Shown: piece after piece, positions 25,437 to 35,634 of the stretch
Numbering within the stretch: position 1 is the first letter of the stretch
Layout: every line of letters starts with the position of its first letter
DNA from: Novosphingobium sp. JCM 18896
GTDB taxonomy: Bacteria > Pseudomonadota > Alphaproteobacteria > Sphingomonadales > Sphingomonadaceae
Direction: 5' to 3'
Length of the DNA stretch: 64,000 bases
NCBI RefSeq assembly: GCF_025938095.1
Contig: NZ_JAPCZF010000003.1
Location: forward strand, 558,001-622,000
Notes under the pieces: model-generated
What the model was told of the DNA's origin: nothing
Database searches by the model: none
Seen by the model: the letters and a program-made list of their open reading frames with translations, nothing else
Program-made: the position numbers and the translations under genes

Positions 25437-26225
25437 TCAGGCCGGCGTCGCGTCGACCTTGGGCGCTTCGATCGGACCCTTGCCCATCTGGACCTGGCGG
25501 CCGAAGATGTCGCGCACGAGATCGAGCGAGAACAGGTGGGCATAGACCAGCGGCAGCAGGCCGCTCTGGTTCCAGCCGCGCAGCACGTCGCCGCGCATTT
25601 CGCGCAGCTTGTTTTCGTCGACCATGCGGAAGCCGCGGTAGGTGAAGGGCTGTTCCTGACCGTCGATCTGCAGCGCCAGTTCACCGTCCATCAGTAGGTC
25701 GTGCTTCTTGAGCTCGGCGACGAACTGCGCGGTCTTCTGGCCGGCGATCTCGAACTGCTCGCAGAACTGCAGCATGCCCTTGGTCGTCTCGGAGGCTTCC
25801 TCGCCGTCGAACAGCGGGGCGCCGTCTTCGAAGTCACCGATGAGGCCGCTGGTGGGATCGAAGCAGAGCGAGAGCTCTTCCGATTCCGGGCTCAGCTTGG
25901 CCAGCATGAACGGATAGCGGCGCGCATAGGCGGGCAGGTAGACCGGATCGGTCATCTGGCCTTCGTCGTCGACGAAGACGTTGACGCCCTCGTTCATGCC
26001 GAGCAGCGCCAGCGGCACCGGATCGTCGCCGCCCGAGAAGATGATCGGGAAGTGGCGCTGCGCCATCGGGAATTCCTCGACGGTCAGCGGGATCGCGTGC
26101 TGGCCGACCAGCCAGGGCGCACGATCGGTGCCGCGGCTGTGCCATCCGGCGTGATCCCCACGATTGAGCGGGGCCAGGTCGTTATAGAACAGGGGCAAAG
26201 TCGAATTCTGCGGCGCGCTGGCCAT
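25437..26225 (-). CDS. SapC family protein
   Basis: 262 aa, cytosolic. The start at 26225 is preceded by GGGAG. The sequence shows the SapC (PF07277) pattern: PLFYNDLAPLNRGDHAGW near the N-terminus, FPIIFSGGDDPVPLALLGM, PVYLPAYARRYPFML and a C-terminal LVYAHLFSLDLVRDIFGRQ. The family is named after an S-layer-associated gene of Campylobacter but is widespread in alphaproteobacteria, often next to TonB receptors. Its biochemical role is not settled. Here it lies 38 nt after the FAD-linked oxidase in the same direction, so the two may share a transcript. Confidence 0.85.
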   Translation of the reverse strand: MASAPQNSTLPLFYNDLAPLNRGDHAGWHSRGTDRAPWLVGQHAIPLTVEEFPMAQRHFPIIFSGGDDPVPLALLGMNEGVNVFVDDEGQMTDPVYLPAYARRYPFMLAKLSPESEELSLCFDPTSGLIGDFEDGAPLFDGEEASETTKGMLQFCEQFEIAGQKTAQFVAELKKHDLLMDGELALQIDGQEQPFTYRGFRMVDENKLREMRGDVLRGWNQSGLLPLVYAHLFSLDLVRDIFGRQVQMGKGPIEAPKVDATPA

Positions 26226-26263
26226 CCAAGGTCTCCCGGAACTGGGCTGAGAAAGCGGCCGCT

Positions 26264-27709
26264 TTAAGCCGTGGCCGCGGGCGGCGCAAGCGCGACCAGC
26301 TTGCCCGGATTGAGTAGGCCGGCGGGATCGAGCGCAGCCTTGATCCGGCGCATCATGGCGAGCGCGACGGGATCGCCGAGCCGGGCGAGTTCGTCGCGCT
26401 TGAGCTGGCCGATGCCGTGCTCGGCCGAGATCGAGCCATGCCACTGCGTGACGAGATCGTGGACCTCGCGGCTGATCCGCTTGCCGTCGGCCGCGACCCA
26501 GCTCGCGTCTGACCCGGCGGGCGCAATGACGTGGAAGTGGACGTTGCCGTCGCCGAGGTGGCCGAAGGCGATCGCTTCAGTGCCCGGCCAGGCGGCCTCG
26601 ATCGCGGGTACCACGGTGTCGACGAAATCGGGCATGCGCTCGACCGGGACCGAAATGTCATGCTGCACCGCGGGACCCTTGGCGCGTTCGGCGGGAGCGA
26701 CCGATTCGCGTAGCAGCCAGAAAGCCTCGGCCTGGGCCTCGCTGGCGGACAGCGCGGCGTCTTCGATGAGGCCGTGCTCGAAGGCGCCTGCCATCATCGC
26801 CTCGCAACGTTCGCGCAGGCCGTCGACAGCCGCACGGTCGGCGACGACTTCGATCAGGGCGTGCCAGGCGTGGGGCTCGGCCAGCGGCGCGCGCGAATCG
26901 GGAAGATAGGCGAGCACGGCGTCGAGGCAGCCCTGCGGCAGCACTTCGAAGCCTTCGATCGCCTCGCCCGCGGCGTCCTCGCAATGGCGCAGCAGCGCGC
27001 GCGCGGCTTGAAGCGACGGGAGACCCGCCCAGATCACCACGCGATCGGCCACGGCCGGAACGAGTCGCAAGGTCGCGCCGGTGACCACGCCGAGCGTGCC
27101 TTCCGAGCCGATCAGCAATTGCTTGAGGTCGAAGCCGCGGTTGTCCTTCTTGAGCGGGGTGAGCTGCGAGAACAGGCTGCCATCGGCGAGCACGGCTTCT
27201 AGTCCGAGCACCAGCGCGCGCATCGAGCCGTGGCGCAGGACCTGGCTGCCACCGGCATTGGTCGAGATCAGCCCGCCGACCGTCGCCGAGCCCTTGCCGC
27301 CCAAGGTCAGCGGGAAGCGCAGGCCCTGTGCCTCGGCCGCTTCGTGCAGGGTCTGCAGGACGACTCCGGCCTGACAGGTGACCTTGCGGCCGTCGACGTC
27401 GATCGCCTGAATCGCGTTCATCCGCCGCAGCGAGAGCAGCAGTGCGTGGCCGCTTTCGTCGGGCGTGGCGCCGCCCGACATGCCGCTGTTGCCGCCCTGC
27501 GGCACGATCGGCACGCCGTGCGCGGCGCAGAGGCGGACCAGCGCCGAGACCTCGGCGGCGTCGGCAGGCGAGGCCAGGCCCAGCGCCCGGCCAGTGAAGC
27601 GGCCGCGCCAGTCGGTGAGCCAGGGGGCCATCAGATCGGCGTCGCGCGTGAAGCCGCGGGGACCCAGCAGGGCGGAAACTTCGGTGAGAAACCTGTCGGA
27701 CGTGCTCAT
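26264..27709 (-). CDS. FAD-linked oxidase, GlcD/D-2-hydroxyacid dehydrogenase type
   Basis: 481 aa. The N-terminal FAD_binding_4 domain (VAO fold; PIVPQGGNSGMSGGATP at about 65-80, then LGGKGSATVGGLISTNAGG and GSEGTLGVVTGATLRL) is followed by the FAD-oxidase C domain with HLGDGNVHFHV and ISAEHGIGQLKR, which hold the metal and substrate carboxylate. The family oxidises D-lactate, D-2-hydroxyglutarate or glycolate and passes electrons to an acceptor protein or quinone. The exact substrate is not visible; D-2-hydroxyglutarate is plausible. ATG 27709 is taken as the start; an upstream Met at 27745 would add 12 residues. Confidence 0.9.
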   Translation of the reverse strand: MSTSDRFLTEVSALLGPRGFTRDADLMAPWLTDWRGRFTGRALGLASPADAAEVSALVRLCAAHGVPIVPQGGNSGMSGGATPDESGHALLLSLRRMNAIQAIDVDGRKVTCQAGVVLQTLHEAAEAQGLRFPLTLGGKGSATVGGLISTNAGGSQVLRHGSMRALVLGLEAVLADGSLFSQLTPLKKDNRGFDLKQLLIGSEGTLGVVTGATLRLVPAVADRVVIWAGLPSLQAARALLRHCEDAAGEAIEGFEVLPQGCLDAVLAYLPDSRAPLAEPHAWHALIEVVADRAAVDGLRERCEAMMAGAFEHGLIEDAALSASEAQAEAFWLLRESVAPAERAKGPAVQHDISVPVERMPDFVDTVVPAIEAAWPGTEAIAFGHLGDGNVHFHVIAPAGSDASWVAADGKRISREVHDLVTQWHGSISAEHGIGQLKRDELARLGDPVALAMMRRIKAALDPAGLLNPGKLVALAPPAATA

Positions 27710-27869
27710 GGTCGCGGCTATGGCATAGACCTTCGGCGCTTGCATCCTTCACGCGGCACGGGCACGGCCCCCTTGCTCGGCCGTCGCAGTTAAGCGATGG
27801 TTCAAATAAGCATCGTATGGGGAGCTGAGGAAATCCGCGCCCTCGCGCCACTCGAATGAACTTTGACCG

Positions 27870-28469
27870 ATGAGCTTCGCCACCGTTCTGCTCACCCCCT
27901 TCGTGCTGCTGTTCCCGGCCGCGGGCACGATCGTGGTGTCCGAATGGCACGAGGTTCCGGCCGTCGCGCTCGGAGAGAATCCGCCGGGTTGGCCGGCGCC
28001 GGCTCGGCGCCCCGGCGAAGAGGCCCGCGAATGGGTGTTCCGCGAGGTCACCGAGAGCTTTCGCGTGCAATCGCAGAACCAGGTGCGGATCGAGCAGAAC
28101 ATGTCGGTGCGCATCGCGCCGCTGTCGCGACCGATGACCCAGCCGCCGCCGCAGTTCATGCTCGATTTCCCGCGCCGCGAGCTCGCCCCGCGGCTGATCG
28201 AGCGCAATATCGGGCGCTGCCTGCCGGTCGCTTCGATTTCGGGCGTGCAGGCCGATGCGGGAAGCCGGCTGATCCTCTATCTGCGCGATCGGCGGATGAT
28301 CAGCGCCACGCTCGACCGCGCCTGCCGTGCGCGCGATTTCTACTCGGGCTTCTATCTCCAGCGCACGACCGACGGGCAGATCTGCGCCGATCGCGACACC
28401 TTGCTTTCGCGCAGCGGCGCCAATTGCAAGCTGACGCGGATTCGCCAGCTCGTTCAGTCTGACGACTGA
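27870..28469 (+). CDS. Exported hypothetical protein
   Basis: 199 aa. The N-terminus is hydrophobic (MSFATVLLTPFVLLFPAAGTIVV), a signal peptide or anchor. The mature part has QNQVRIEQNMSVRIAPLSR, PRRELAPRLIERNIGRCLPV, LILYLRDRRMISATLDRACRARDFYSGFYLQR and DGQICADRDTLLSRSGANCK. Four Cys in the second half could form two disulfides. The pattern recurs in sphingomonad genomes from memory, but no named family is recognised. It is divergent from the FAD-linked oxidase and precedes the DEAD-box helicase gene by 166 nt without a gene between. Confidence 0.72.
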   Translation: MSFATVLLTPFVLLFPAAGTIVVSEWHEVPAVALGENPPGWPAPARRPGEEAREWVFREVTESFRVQSQNQVRIEQNMSVRIAPLSRPMTQPPPQFMLDFPRRELAPRLIERNIGRCLPVASISGVQADAGSRLILYLRDRRMISATLDRACRARDFYSGFYLQRTTDGQICADRDTLLSRSGANCKLTRIRQLVQSDD

Positions 28470-28635
28470 GCGGGGCCGGGCGCGGCTTCTCTGCAACACC
28501 CTCGACACGCGATTTCCTTGACTTTGCGAGGCGATTGCGCATAGGGCGCGCGAGTTTCCGCTTCGGGCGACCGGGTGGGACGGGGCTGGCATCGCTTTGC
28601 CGGACCATTGCTTTTTCCGGACATCAGCCAAGCCT

Positions 28636-30087
<1,452 letters not shown>

Positions 30088-30293
30088 AGTTGCTCGCGCC
30101 TGTCGCTGCCGCCTTTTCCATGGCGGTGGTTCGACAAGGCTTGGACAGCTTTGTCATATTCCCTATGGATCGGCCCGGGGCTCGCGCGCCGCTGGCACTC
30201 GCGTGCGGGCGGCGAATCTATGTCGTCGTTCGGGTGGTTCCAGTCTTTGCGCCTTTCCCTTGATTCGTATGGCCATCTTCGCGGGGCCGTCGC

Positions 30294-31181
30294 GTGAGCA
30301 TCTCTCTGCTCGCCCTCGCTCTGGCCACCGTCGCGCCCGGTGACACGCCGGCCGAAGCGCCGGCCAGTCCTGCGCCGCCGGTAGAGATCGCGGCCCCCGC
30401 CGCCGAACCCGCGCCCGCCGCTCCGGCCGAAGCGCCCACGATCACCGCCAGTGCACCCGCTGACGGTCCCGGCGACATCGTCGTCACCGCGCGCGAGAAG
30501 TCGCCGGCCGATCCGCTCGCGGCGCTCAACGCCAAGTCCTACGAGACGATCCAGGCGGTCGACGAGGCCGTCGTCGGCCCGGTGTCGCTGGGCTACAAGA
30601 AGGGCATGCCCAAGCCGCTGCGGCTGGGCCTGCGCAATTTCCTGCGCAACCTCGAAGAGCCGGTGATCGCCTTCAACTATCTGCTCCAGCTCAAGCCGGG
30701 GCGGGCGGTGAAGTCGGTCGGGCGCTTCGCGATCAACTCGACCGCGGGTGTCGGCGGCCTGATCGACGTGGCCAAGCGCAAGCCGTTCAACCTGCCCTAT
30801 ACGCCCAACGGCTTCGCCAACACCTTCGCCTGCTACGGCATCGGGCCGGGCCCCTATTTCTTCCTGCCGCTGGTGGGGCCGACGACGCTACGCGACCTGA
30901 TCGGCGTCGGCATGGACCGCGCGGCGCTGCCCGCCGTGGTCGGCAAGCCGCTCGACCAGCCCTATTACGCGATCCCGGCGAACGTGATCGACGCGCTCAA
31001 CGACCGCATCGACATCGACGAGCAGCTGAAGCAGGTGCGTGCCGAATCGGCCGATCCCTATACCGAGACGCGCGAACTCTACCTGCGCCAGCGCCGCGCG
31101 GAGATCGCGGCGATCTGCCCGAAGAAGGGGCAGGCCATCGAGCAGGGCCTGCCGCCGCGCCCGGGCAAGGGGCGCGACTAG
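30294..31181 (+). CDS. mlaA: MlaA (VacJ) family outer-membrane lipid asymmetry protein
   Basis: 295 aa, GTG start. A hydrophobic start (SISLLALALATVAPG) is followed by a Pro/Ala-rich linker (about 20-60). The MlaA domain (about 70-250) contains DEAVVGPVSLGYKKGMP, RLGLRNFLRNLEEPVIAFNYLLQ, FAINSTAGVGGLIDVA and GPGPYFFLPLVGPTTLRD, the family core. MlaA removes misplaced phospholipids from the outer leaflet and hands them to MlaC. The E. coli protein is a lipoprotein; here no Cys is seen near the N-terminus, so no lipobox. No mlaBCDEF genes are in the window. It ends 1 nt before the stop of the convergent helicase gene. Confidence 0.9.
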   Translation: MSISLLALALATVAPGDTPAEAPASPAPPVEIAAPAAEPAPAAPAEAPTITASAPADGPGDIVVTAREKSPADPLAALNAKSYETIQAVDEAVVGPVSLGYKKGMPKPLRLGLRNFLRNLEEPVIAFNYLLQLKPGRAVKSVGRFAINSTAGVGGLIDVAKRKPFNLPYTPNGFANTFACYGIGPGPYFFLPLVGPTTLRDLIGVGMDRAALPAVVGKPLDQPYYAIPANVIDALNDRIDIDEQLKQVRAESADPYTETRELYLRQRRAEIAAICPKKGQAIEQGLPPRPGKGRD

Positions 31182-31182
31182 C

Positions 31183-33513
31183 TCAGGCCAGCTTGACGAA
31201 GCTGTCGATCACGCGCTTGCGGCCGCCGGTCTCGAAGTCGATCTCGAGCTTGTTGCCTTCCTGCGCGGCGACCGTGCCGTAGCCGAACTTGTCGTGGAAC
31301 ACGCGTGCGCCGATCGCCACGTCGCCGCGGGGCTTCGCGGCGAAGCTGGCCGCCGATCGCGAAGGCTCGGCGAGGCGCTTGGGCGTGGGATCGTACATCT
31401 GCGCGGCCGCGCGCTGCCAGCCGGGACCACGCGTGACCGTGCGCGCGGGCTGCGCACGCGCGACGTCGGCGAAGGGATCCGAATGCTCGGACCACTGCGC
31501 GCGCCACAGCGAGGCGCCGCCGGTCAGGGTCGTCTCCTGATCGATGTGCGCGTCGGGCAGTTCGGCGATGAAGCGCGAGGGGATCGAACTGGTCCACTGG
31601 CCGTAGATGCGACGGTTGGCGGCGTGGAGGATCGTGCAGCGCCGCCGCGCGCGGGTGATCGCGACATAGGCGAGGCGGCGCTCCTCCTCGAGGCTGGCGA
31701 GCCCGCCTTCGTCCATCGCCCGCTGCGAGGGGAACACGCCTTCCTCCCAGCCGGGCAGGAAGACGTTGTCGAATTCGAGGCCCTTGGCTGCGTGGATGGT
31801 CATGATCGTGACCTTCTCGACGTCGTCGGCCGCGTCGTTGTCCATGACCAGGCTGACGTGTTCGAGGAAGTCGCCGAGCGTCTCGTATTCTTCCATCGCG
31901 CGCGCGAGTTCGGCCAGGTTCTCGAGCCGGCCCGCGGCCTCGGCGGTCTTCTCGGCCTGGAGCGCAGCGGTATAGCCCGATTCGTCGAGCAGGGTGCGCG
32001 CGAGCTCGGCCGGGCTCAGGCTTTTGGCGAGATCGCGCCAGCGCGCGAAGTCGCGCATCAGCGCGAGCAGGGTGTTGCGCGCGCGCGCGGGCAGTTCGTC
32101 GGTATCGGCGATCTCGATCGCGGCGAGCGCCAGCGGCACCCCGCGCAGACGCGCATGGCGGTGCAGCTTCTCGAGCGTCTTGTCGCCGAGCCCGCGCTTT
32201 GGGGTATTGTAGATCCGCTCGAAGGCGAGATCGTCCGAAGGCTGGGCGATCACCCGCAGATAGGCGAGCGCGTCGCGGATTTCGGCGCGCTCGTAGAAAC
32301 GAAAACCGCCGATTATCTTGTAGTTGAGGCCAATGGTTATGAAGCGGTCTTCGATCTCGCGGGTCTGGAACTGCGCGCGCACGAGGATCGCGATGCGGTT
32401 GAGCGGCGCGCCTTCGCGTTCGAGCCGTTCGATCTCGTCGCCGACGCGGCGGGCTTCCTCGGGGCCGTCCCAGACGCCGATCACGCGCACCTTGTCGCCG
32501 CCGTCCTGCTCGGTCCACAGGGTCTTGCCGAGGCGTTCGCTGTTCTCGCGGATCAGCCCCGAGGCGGCGGCGAGGATATCGGGTGTCGAGCGATAGTTCT
32601 GCTCGAGCCGGATCACCTTCGATCCCGGAAAATCCTTTTCGAACCGCAGGATGTTGGCGACTTCTGCGCCACGCCACGAATAGATCGACTGATCGTCGTC
32701 GCCGACGACGCAGATGTTGCGGCGGACCTGGGCGATCAGCCGCAGCCACAGGTACTGGACCTGGTTGGTGTCCTGGTACTCGTCGACCATCACGTATTTG
32801 AAGCGCTGTTGGTATTGCTCGAGCACGTCGCGATGGTTGCGCAGCACGTTGACCATGTGCAGCAGCAGGTCGCCGAAATCGCAGGCGTTGAGCGCCTTCA
32901 GCCGCTCCTGATAGAGCTTGTAGAACTGCTGACCGCGGCCGTTGGCATAGGCTTCGTTCTCGGCGGCATCGAGCTGGTCGGGATTGAGCCCGCGGTTCTT
33001 CCAGCGGTCGATCAGCCCGGCGAGCTGGCGCGCGGGCCAGCGCTTCTCGTCGAGATCGTTGGCCTGGATCAGCTGCTTGAGCAGGCGCAGCTGGTCGTCG
33101 GTGTCGATGATCGTGAAGTTCGATTGCAGCCCGACAAGCTCGGCATGGCGGCGCAGCATGCGCGCGGCGATCGAATGGAAGGTGCCGAGCCAGGGCATGC
33201 CCTCGACCGCGGGGCCGATCAGGTGGCCGACGCGTTCGCGCATCTCGCGCGCGGCCTTGTTGGTGAAGGTGACGCAGAGGATCTCCGAGGGCCAGGCGAG
33301 CCGCGATCGGACGAGATGTGCAAGCCTTGCGGTGAGCGCGGCGGTCTTCCCGGTGCCCGCACCGGCCAGCATCAGAACCGGTCCCTCGGTGGTTAGCACG
33401 GCCTCGCGCTGCGGCGGATTCAGCCCGCTAAGCAACGGATCTTCGGGGTTTTCCGGTGCGGACGGAAGCGGCGAGGGGAACAGGTCGGACACAGGTGAAC
33501 AGCTAGGGAACAT
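31183..33513 (-). CDS. UvrD/PcrA-type superfamily 1 DNA helicase
   Basis: 776 aa. It unwinds DNA 3'-5' in nucleotide excision and mismatch repair. Motif I AGAGTGKT (50-57), Q motif LNPPQREAV, motif Ia TFTNKAAREMRER, II VDEYQDTNQVQ, III GDDDQSIYSWRGA, IV RLEQNYRST, V TIHAAKGLEFDNVFLPGWEEGVFP, VI RRLAYVAITRARRR. A PcrA/UvrD-like C-terminal Tudor-type segment (GARVFHDKFGYGTVAAQEGNK) follows a linker. The ATG at 33513 is taken as the start; an in-frame GTG at 33492 is possible, and neither has a clear ribosome-binding site. UvrD and PcrA cannot be told apart by eye. Confidence 0.92.
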   Translation of the reverse strand: MFPSCSPVSDLFPSPLPSAPENPEDPLLSGLNPPQREAVLTTEGPVLMLAGAGTGKTAALTARLAHLVRSRLAWPSEILCVTFTNKAAREMRERVGHLIGPAVEGMPWLGTFHSIAARMLRRHAELVGLQSNFTIIDTDDQLRLLKQLIQANDLDEKRWPARQLAGLIDRWKNRGLNPDQLDAAENEAYANGRGQQFYKLYQERLKALNACDFGDLLLHMVNVLRNHRDVLEQYQQRFKYVMVDEYQDTNQVQYLWLRLIAQVRRNICVVGDDDQSIYSWRGAEVANILRFEKDFPGSKVIRLEQNYRSTPDILAAASGLIRENSERLGKTLWTEQDGGDKVRVIGVWDGPEEARRVGDEIERLEREGAPLNRIAILVRAQFQTREIEDRFITIGLNYKIIGGFRFYERAEIRDALAYLRVIAQPSDDLAFERIYNTPKRGLGDKTLEKLHRHARLRGVPLALAAIEIADTDELPARARNTLLALMRDFARWRDLAKSLSPAELARTLLDESGYTAALQAEKTAEAAGRLENLAELARAMEEYETLGDFLEHVSLVMDNDAADDVEKVTIMTIHAAKGLEFDNVFLPGWEEGVFPSQRAMDEGGLASLEEERRLAYVAITRARRRCTILHAANRRIYGQWTSSIPSRFIAELPDAHIDQETTLTGGASLWRAQWSEHSDPFADVARAQPARTVTRGPGWQRAAAQMYDPTPKRLAEPSRSAASFAAKPRGDVAIGARVFHDKFGYGTVAAQEGNKLEIDFETGGRKRVIDSFVKLA

Positions 33514-33617
33514 CGGCCGAGCGCGCAAGGGGTGGCGCAGGGCGGCGAGCCCGCACGCGCGGAACAATCGGTGGGAGGCCGGGTTTCCGAGTCAACCAAC
33601 CCTACACGGAGAGTGAC

Positions 33618-34280
33618 ATGCGTAATCTGTTCCTTGCGAGCGCCGCTGCGCTCGCTCTCGCCGGTGGCGCCACGATGGTGTCGGCCCAGTCCCCCGCCGG
33701 AGATCCCGTGGCTGCCCAGGGCGCGATGAGCGCGCAGCAGAAGGCTGCCTATGCGACCTGGCCTGCCGACAAGAAGGCGAGCTACGACAAGTGGCCGGTC
33801 GAATATCAGGCCTATTTCTGGAGCCTTTCGGCCAGTCAGCAGACCGGCTGGTTCGCGCTGACCGATGCCCAGCGCAAGCAGGTCTACGACATGCCGCCGG
33901 CCAGCCGCGCGCAGGCTTGGGTGTCGATCGAACAGCAGCTTGCGGGCGGTCCGCCGCCTTCGGCTTCGGCCGCGCCGCCGTCGGCTTCGACGATGCCGAG
34001 CCCCGATGCCGCGGCTGCGCCGCCGGCCACCGACGATCCGGCTTCGGCGCCGGCGCAGGTCCAGGCCAATCCGGTCGGCTCGGCCCAGGCGGCCGATCCT
34101 TCGCCCGATCCGGCGACCGCCAATTCGTCGGTCGCGCCGTCGATGCCGGCCGATCCTAGCTACAACGCCGGCCCCTACAAGGGCGCGCTGACCGCGCCGC
34201 CGGCCGACGCTCAGAACAAGGACTATCCGGTCTGCTCGAAGACCGTGCAGGACAGCTGCCGCAACCGCGGCGGCGTTTGA
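33618..34280 (+). CDS. Exported protein with YxxWP repeats and a Pro/Ala-rich region
   Basis: 220 aa with a good signal peptide (MRNLFLASAAALALAGGATM, cut near VSA-Q). Residues about 36-95 hold about five copies of a ten-residue motif with an aromatic core: QKAAYATWP, KKASYDKWP, EYQAYFWSL, QQTGWFALT, QRKQVYDMP. Then comes a disordered Pro/Ala/Ser-rich stretch (about 110-190), and the end carries two Cys (YPVCSKTVQDSCRNRGG). It would be a periplasmic or envelope protein. No family with a known role is recognised. A strong terminator follows directly. Confidence 0.75.
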   Translation: MRNLFLASAAALALAGGATMVSAQSPAGDPVAAQGAMSAQQKAAYATWPADKKASYDKWPVEYQAYFWSLSASQQTGWFALTDAQRKQVYDMPPASRAQAWVSIEQQLAGGPPPSASAAPPSASTMPSPDAAAAPPATDDPASAPAQVQANPVGSAQAADPSPDPATANSSVAPSMPADPSYNAGPYKGALTAPPADAQNKDYPVCSKTVQDSCRNRGGV

Positions 34281-34303
34281 TCCCGCTCTAGTCCGATCAG
34301 GAA

Positions 34304-34329
34304 GGGCGCCGGTCTCCGGCGCCCTTTTT
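34304..34329 (+). terminator. Rho-independent terminator
   Basis: A perfect stem GGGCGCCGG (34304-34312) / CCGGCGCCC (34316-34324), 3-nt loop, then TTTTT. It ends the YxxWP-repeat gene. Confidence 0.9.
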
Positions 34330-34359
34330 GCTTGACGCTGAAGAGGCGAGCGAGGACCG

Positions 34360-35634
34360 GTGCGCGCCATGCACCCGATCCGCGCCCATCGCCGCATCCT
34401 GGCCGCCGCCCTCGTGGGCACCGCGGTCGAGTTCTACGATTTCTACATCTACGCGACCGCGGCGGCGCTGGTCTTCGGGCCGCTGTTCTTTCCGGCCGAA
34501 TCTGCCGCCGCGCAGACGCTTTTCGCGCTGATGAGCTTCGGCATCGCCTTCGTCGCGCGCCCGGTCGGCGCGGTGGCCTTCGGTCATTTCGGCGATCGCA
34601 TCGGCCGTAAGTCGACCCTGGTCGCCTCGCTGATGCTGATGGGCGGCTCGACGCTGCTGATCGCCTTCCTGCCGACCTACGCTATGGCCGGCTGGATCGC
34701 GCCGGCGCTGCTCTGCGTGCTGCGTTTCGGTCAGGGCTTCGGCCTCGGCGGCGAGTGGGGCGGGGCGGCACTGCTCGCGGTCGAGAACGCGCCCAAGGGC
34801 TGGGAGGCGCGCTTCGGCGCGGCGCCGCAGCTCGGCGCACCCGTGGGCTTCCTCGCGGCAAACGGCCTGTTCCTGCTGCTCGGCCTCGGCCTGTCCGACG
34901 CGGATTTTGCCGCCTGGGGCTGGCGCGTGCCATTCCTGGCGAGCGCCGTGCTCGTCGGTGTCGGGCTGTGGGTCCGCCTCAAGATCGGCGAGACGCGCGC
35001 CTTTCGCGAGGCCGTGGAGCGCGAGGCACCGCCGCCGGTGCCGCTGGCACGGCTGCTTTCGCACCATCTCGGCGCGGTCGTCGCGGGCAGCGCCGGGGTG
35101 ATCGCCTGCTTCTCGATCTTCTATCTCGCCACGGCCTATGCGCTGGCTCAGGGCACCTCGACGCTCGGCTACAGCCGCGAGACCTTCCTCGCGGTGCAGC
35201 TTGCGGCGAACTGCTTCCTCGCCGTCGGCATCGTGCTTGCGGCGATCCACGCCGATCGCGCCTCGCCGCGGCGGGCGCTGCTGATCGGGGCCGTGGCGAC
35301 CGTCGTCCTCGGGCTGGCCTTTGGGCCGGGGCTCAACGCCGGCTCGCTGTGGCTGGTGTTCGCGACGCTCGCCGCGGCGCTGCTGGTCATGGGCTACGTC
35401 TATGGCCCGCTCGGCGCCTGGCTGCCGACCCTGTTCCCGGTGCCCGTGCGCTACAGCGGCATTTCGGTGGCCTTCAACGGCGGCGGCATCATCGGCGGCG
35501 CGGTGACGCCGGTGCTCGCGCAGATGCTCGCGGTCGAAGGGCTGGGCGCCCAGGCGGGGCTGCTGCTCTCGGTCGCCGGGCTGGTGACGCTGCTCGGCGT
35601 CAGCCTTGCGAAGGTTTGGCCCTCAGCAGCGTGA
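34360..35634 (+). CDS. MFS transporter, metabolite:H+ symporter (MHS) family
   Basis: 424 aa, 12 predicted membrane helices. MHS-family signs are the start VGTAVEFYDFYIYATAAALVF, the loop GHFGDRIGRKSTLV, RFGQGFGLGGEWGGAALLAVENAP and a second-half signature GPLGAWLPTLFPVPVRYSG. Relatives take up shikimate, proline/betaine, alpha-ketoglutarate or citrate with protons. The substrate is not visible. The GTG at 34360 or the ATG at 34369 could start it; GAGGA lies upstream of both. The 3' end overlaps the convergent rsmD gene by 35 nt. Confidence 0.87.
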   Translation: MRAMHPIRAHRRILAAALVGTAVEFYDFYIYATAAALVFGPLFFPAESAAAQTLFALMSFGIAFVARPVGAVAFGHFGDRIGRKSTLVASLMLMGGSTLLIAFLPTYAMAGWIAPALLCVLRFGQGFGLGGEWGGAALLAVENAPKGWEARFGAAPQLGAPVGFLAANGLFLLLGLGLSDADFAAWGWRVPFLASAVLVGVGLWVRLKIGETRAFREAVEREAPPPVPLARLLSHHLGAVVAGSAGVIACFSIFYLATAYALAQGTSTLGYSRETFLAVQLAANCFLAVGIVLAAIHADRASPRRALLIGAVATVVLGLAFGPGLNAGSLWLVFATLAAALLVMGYVYGPLGAWLPTLFPVPVRYSGISVAFNGGGIIGGAVTPVLAQMLAVEGLGAQAGLLLSVAGLVTLLGVSLAKVWPSAA

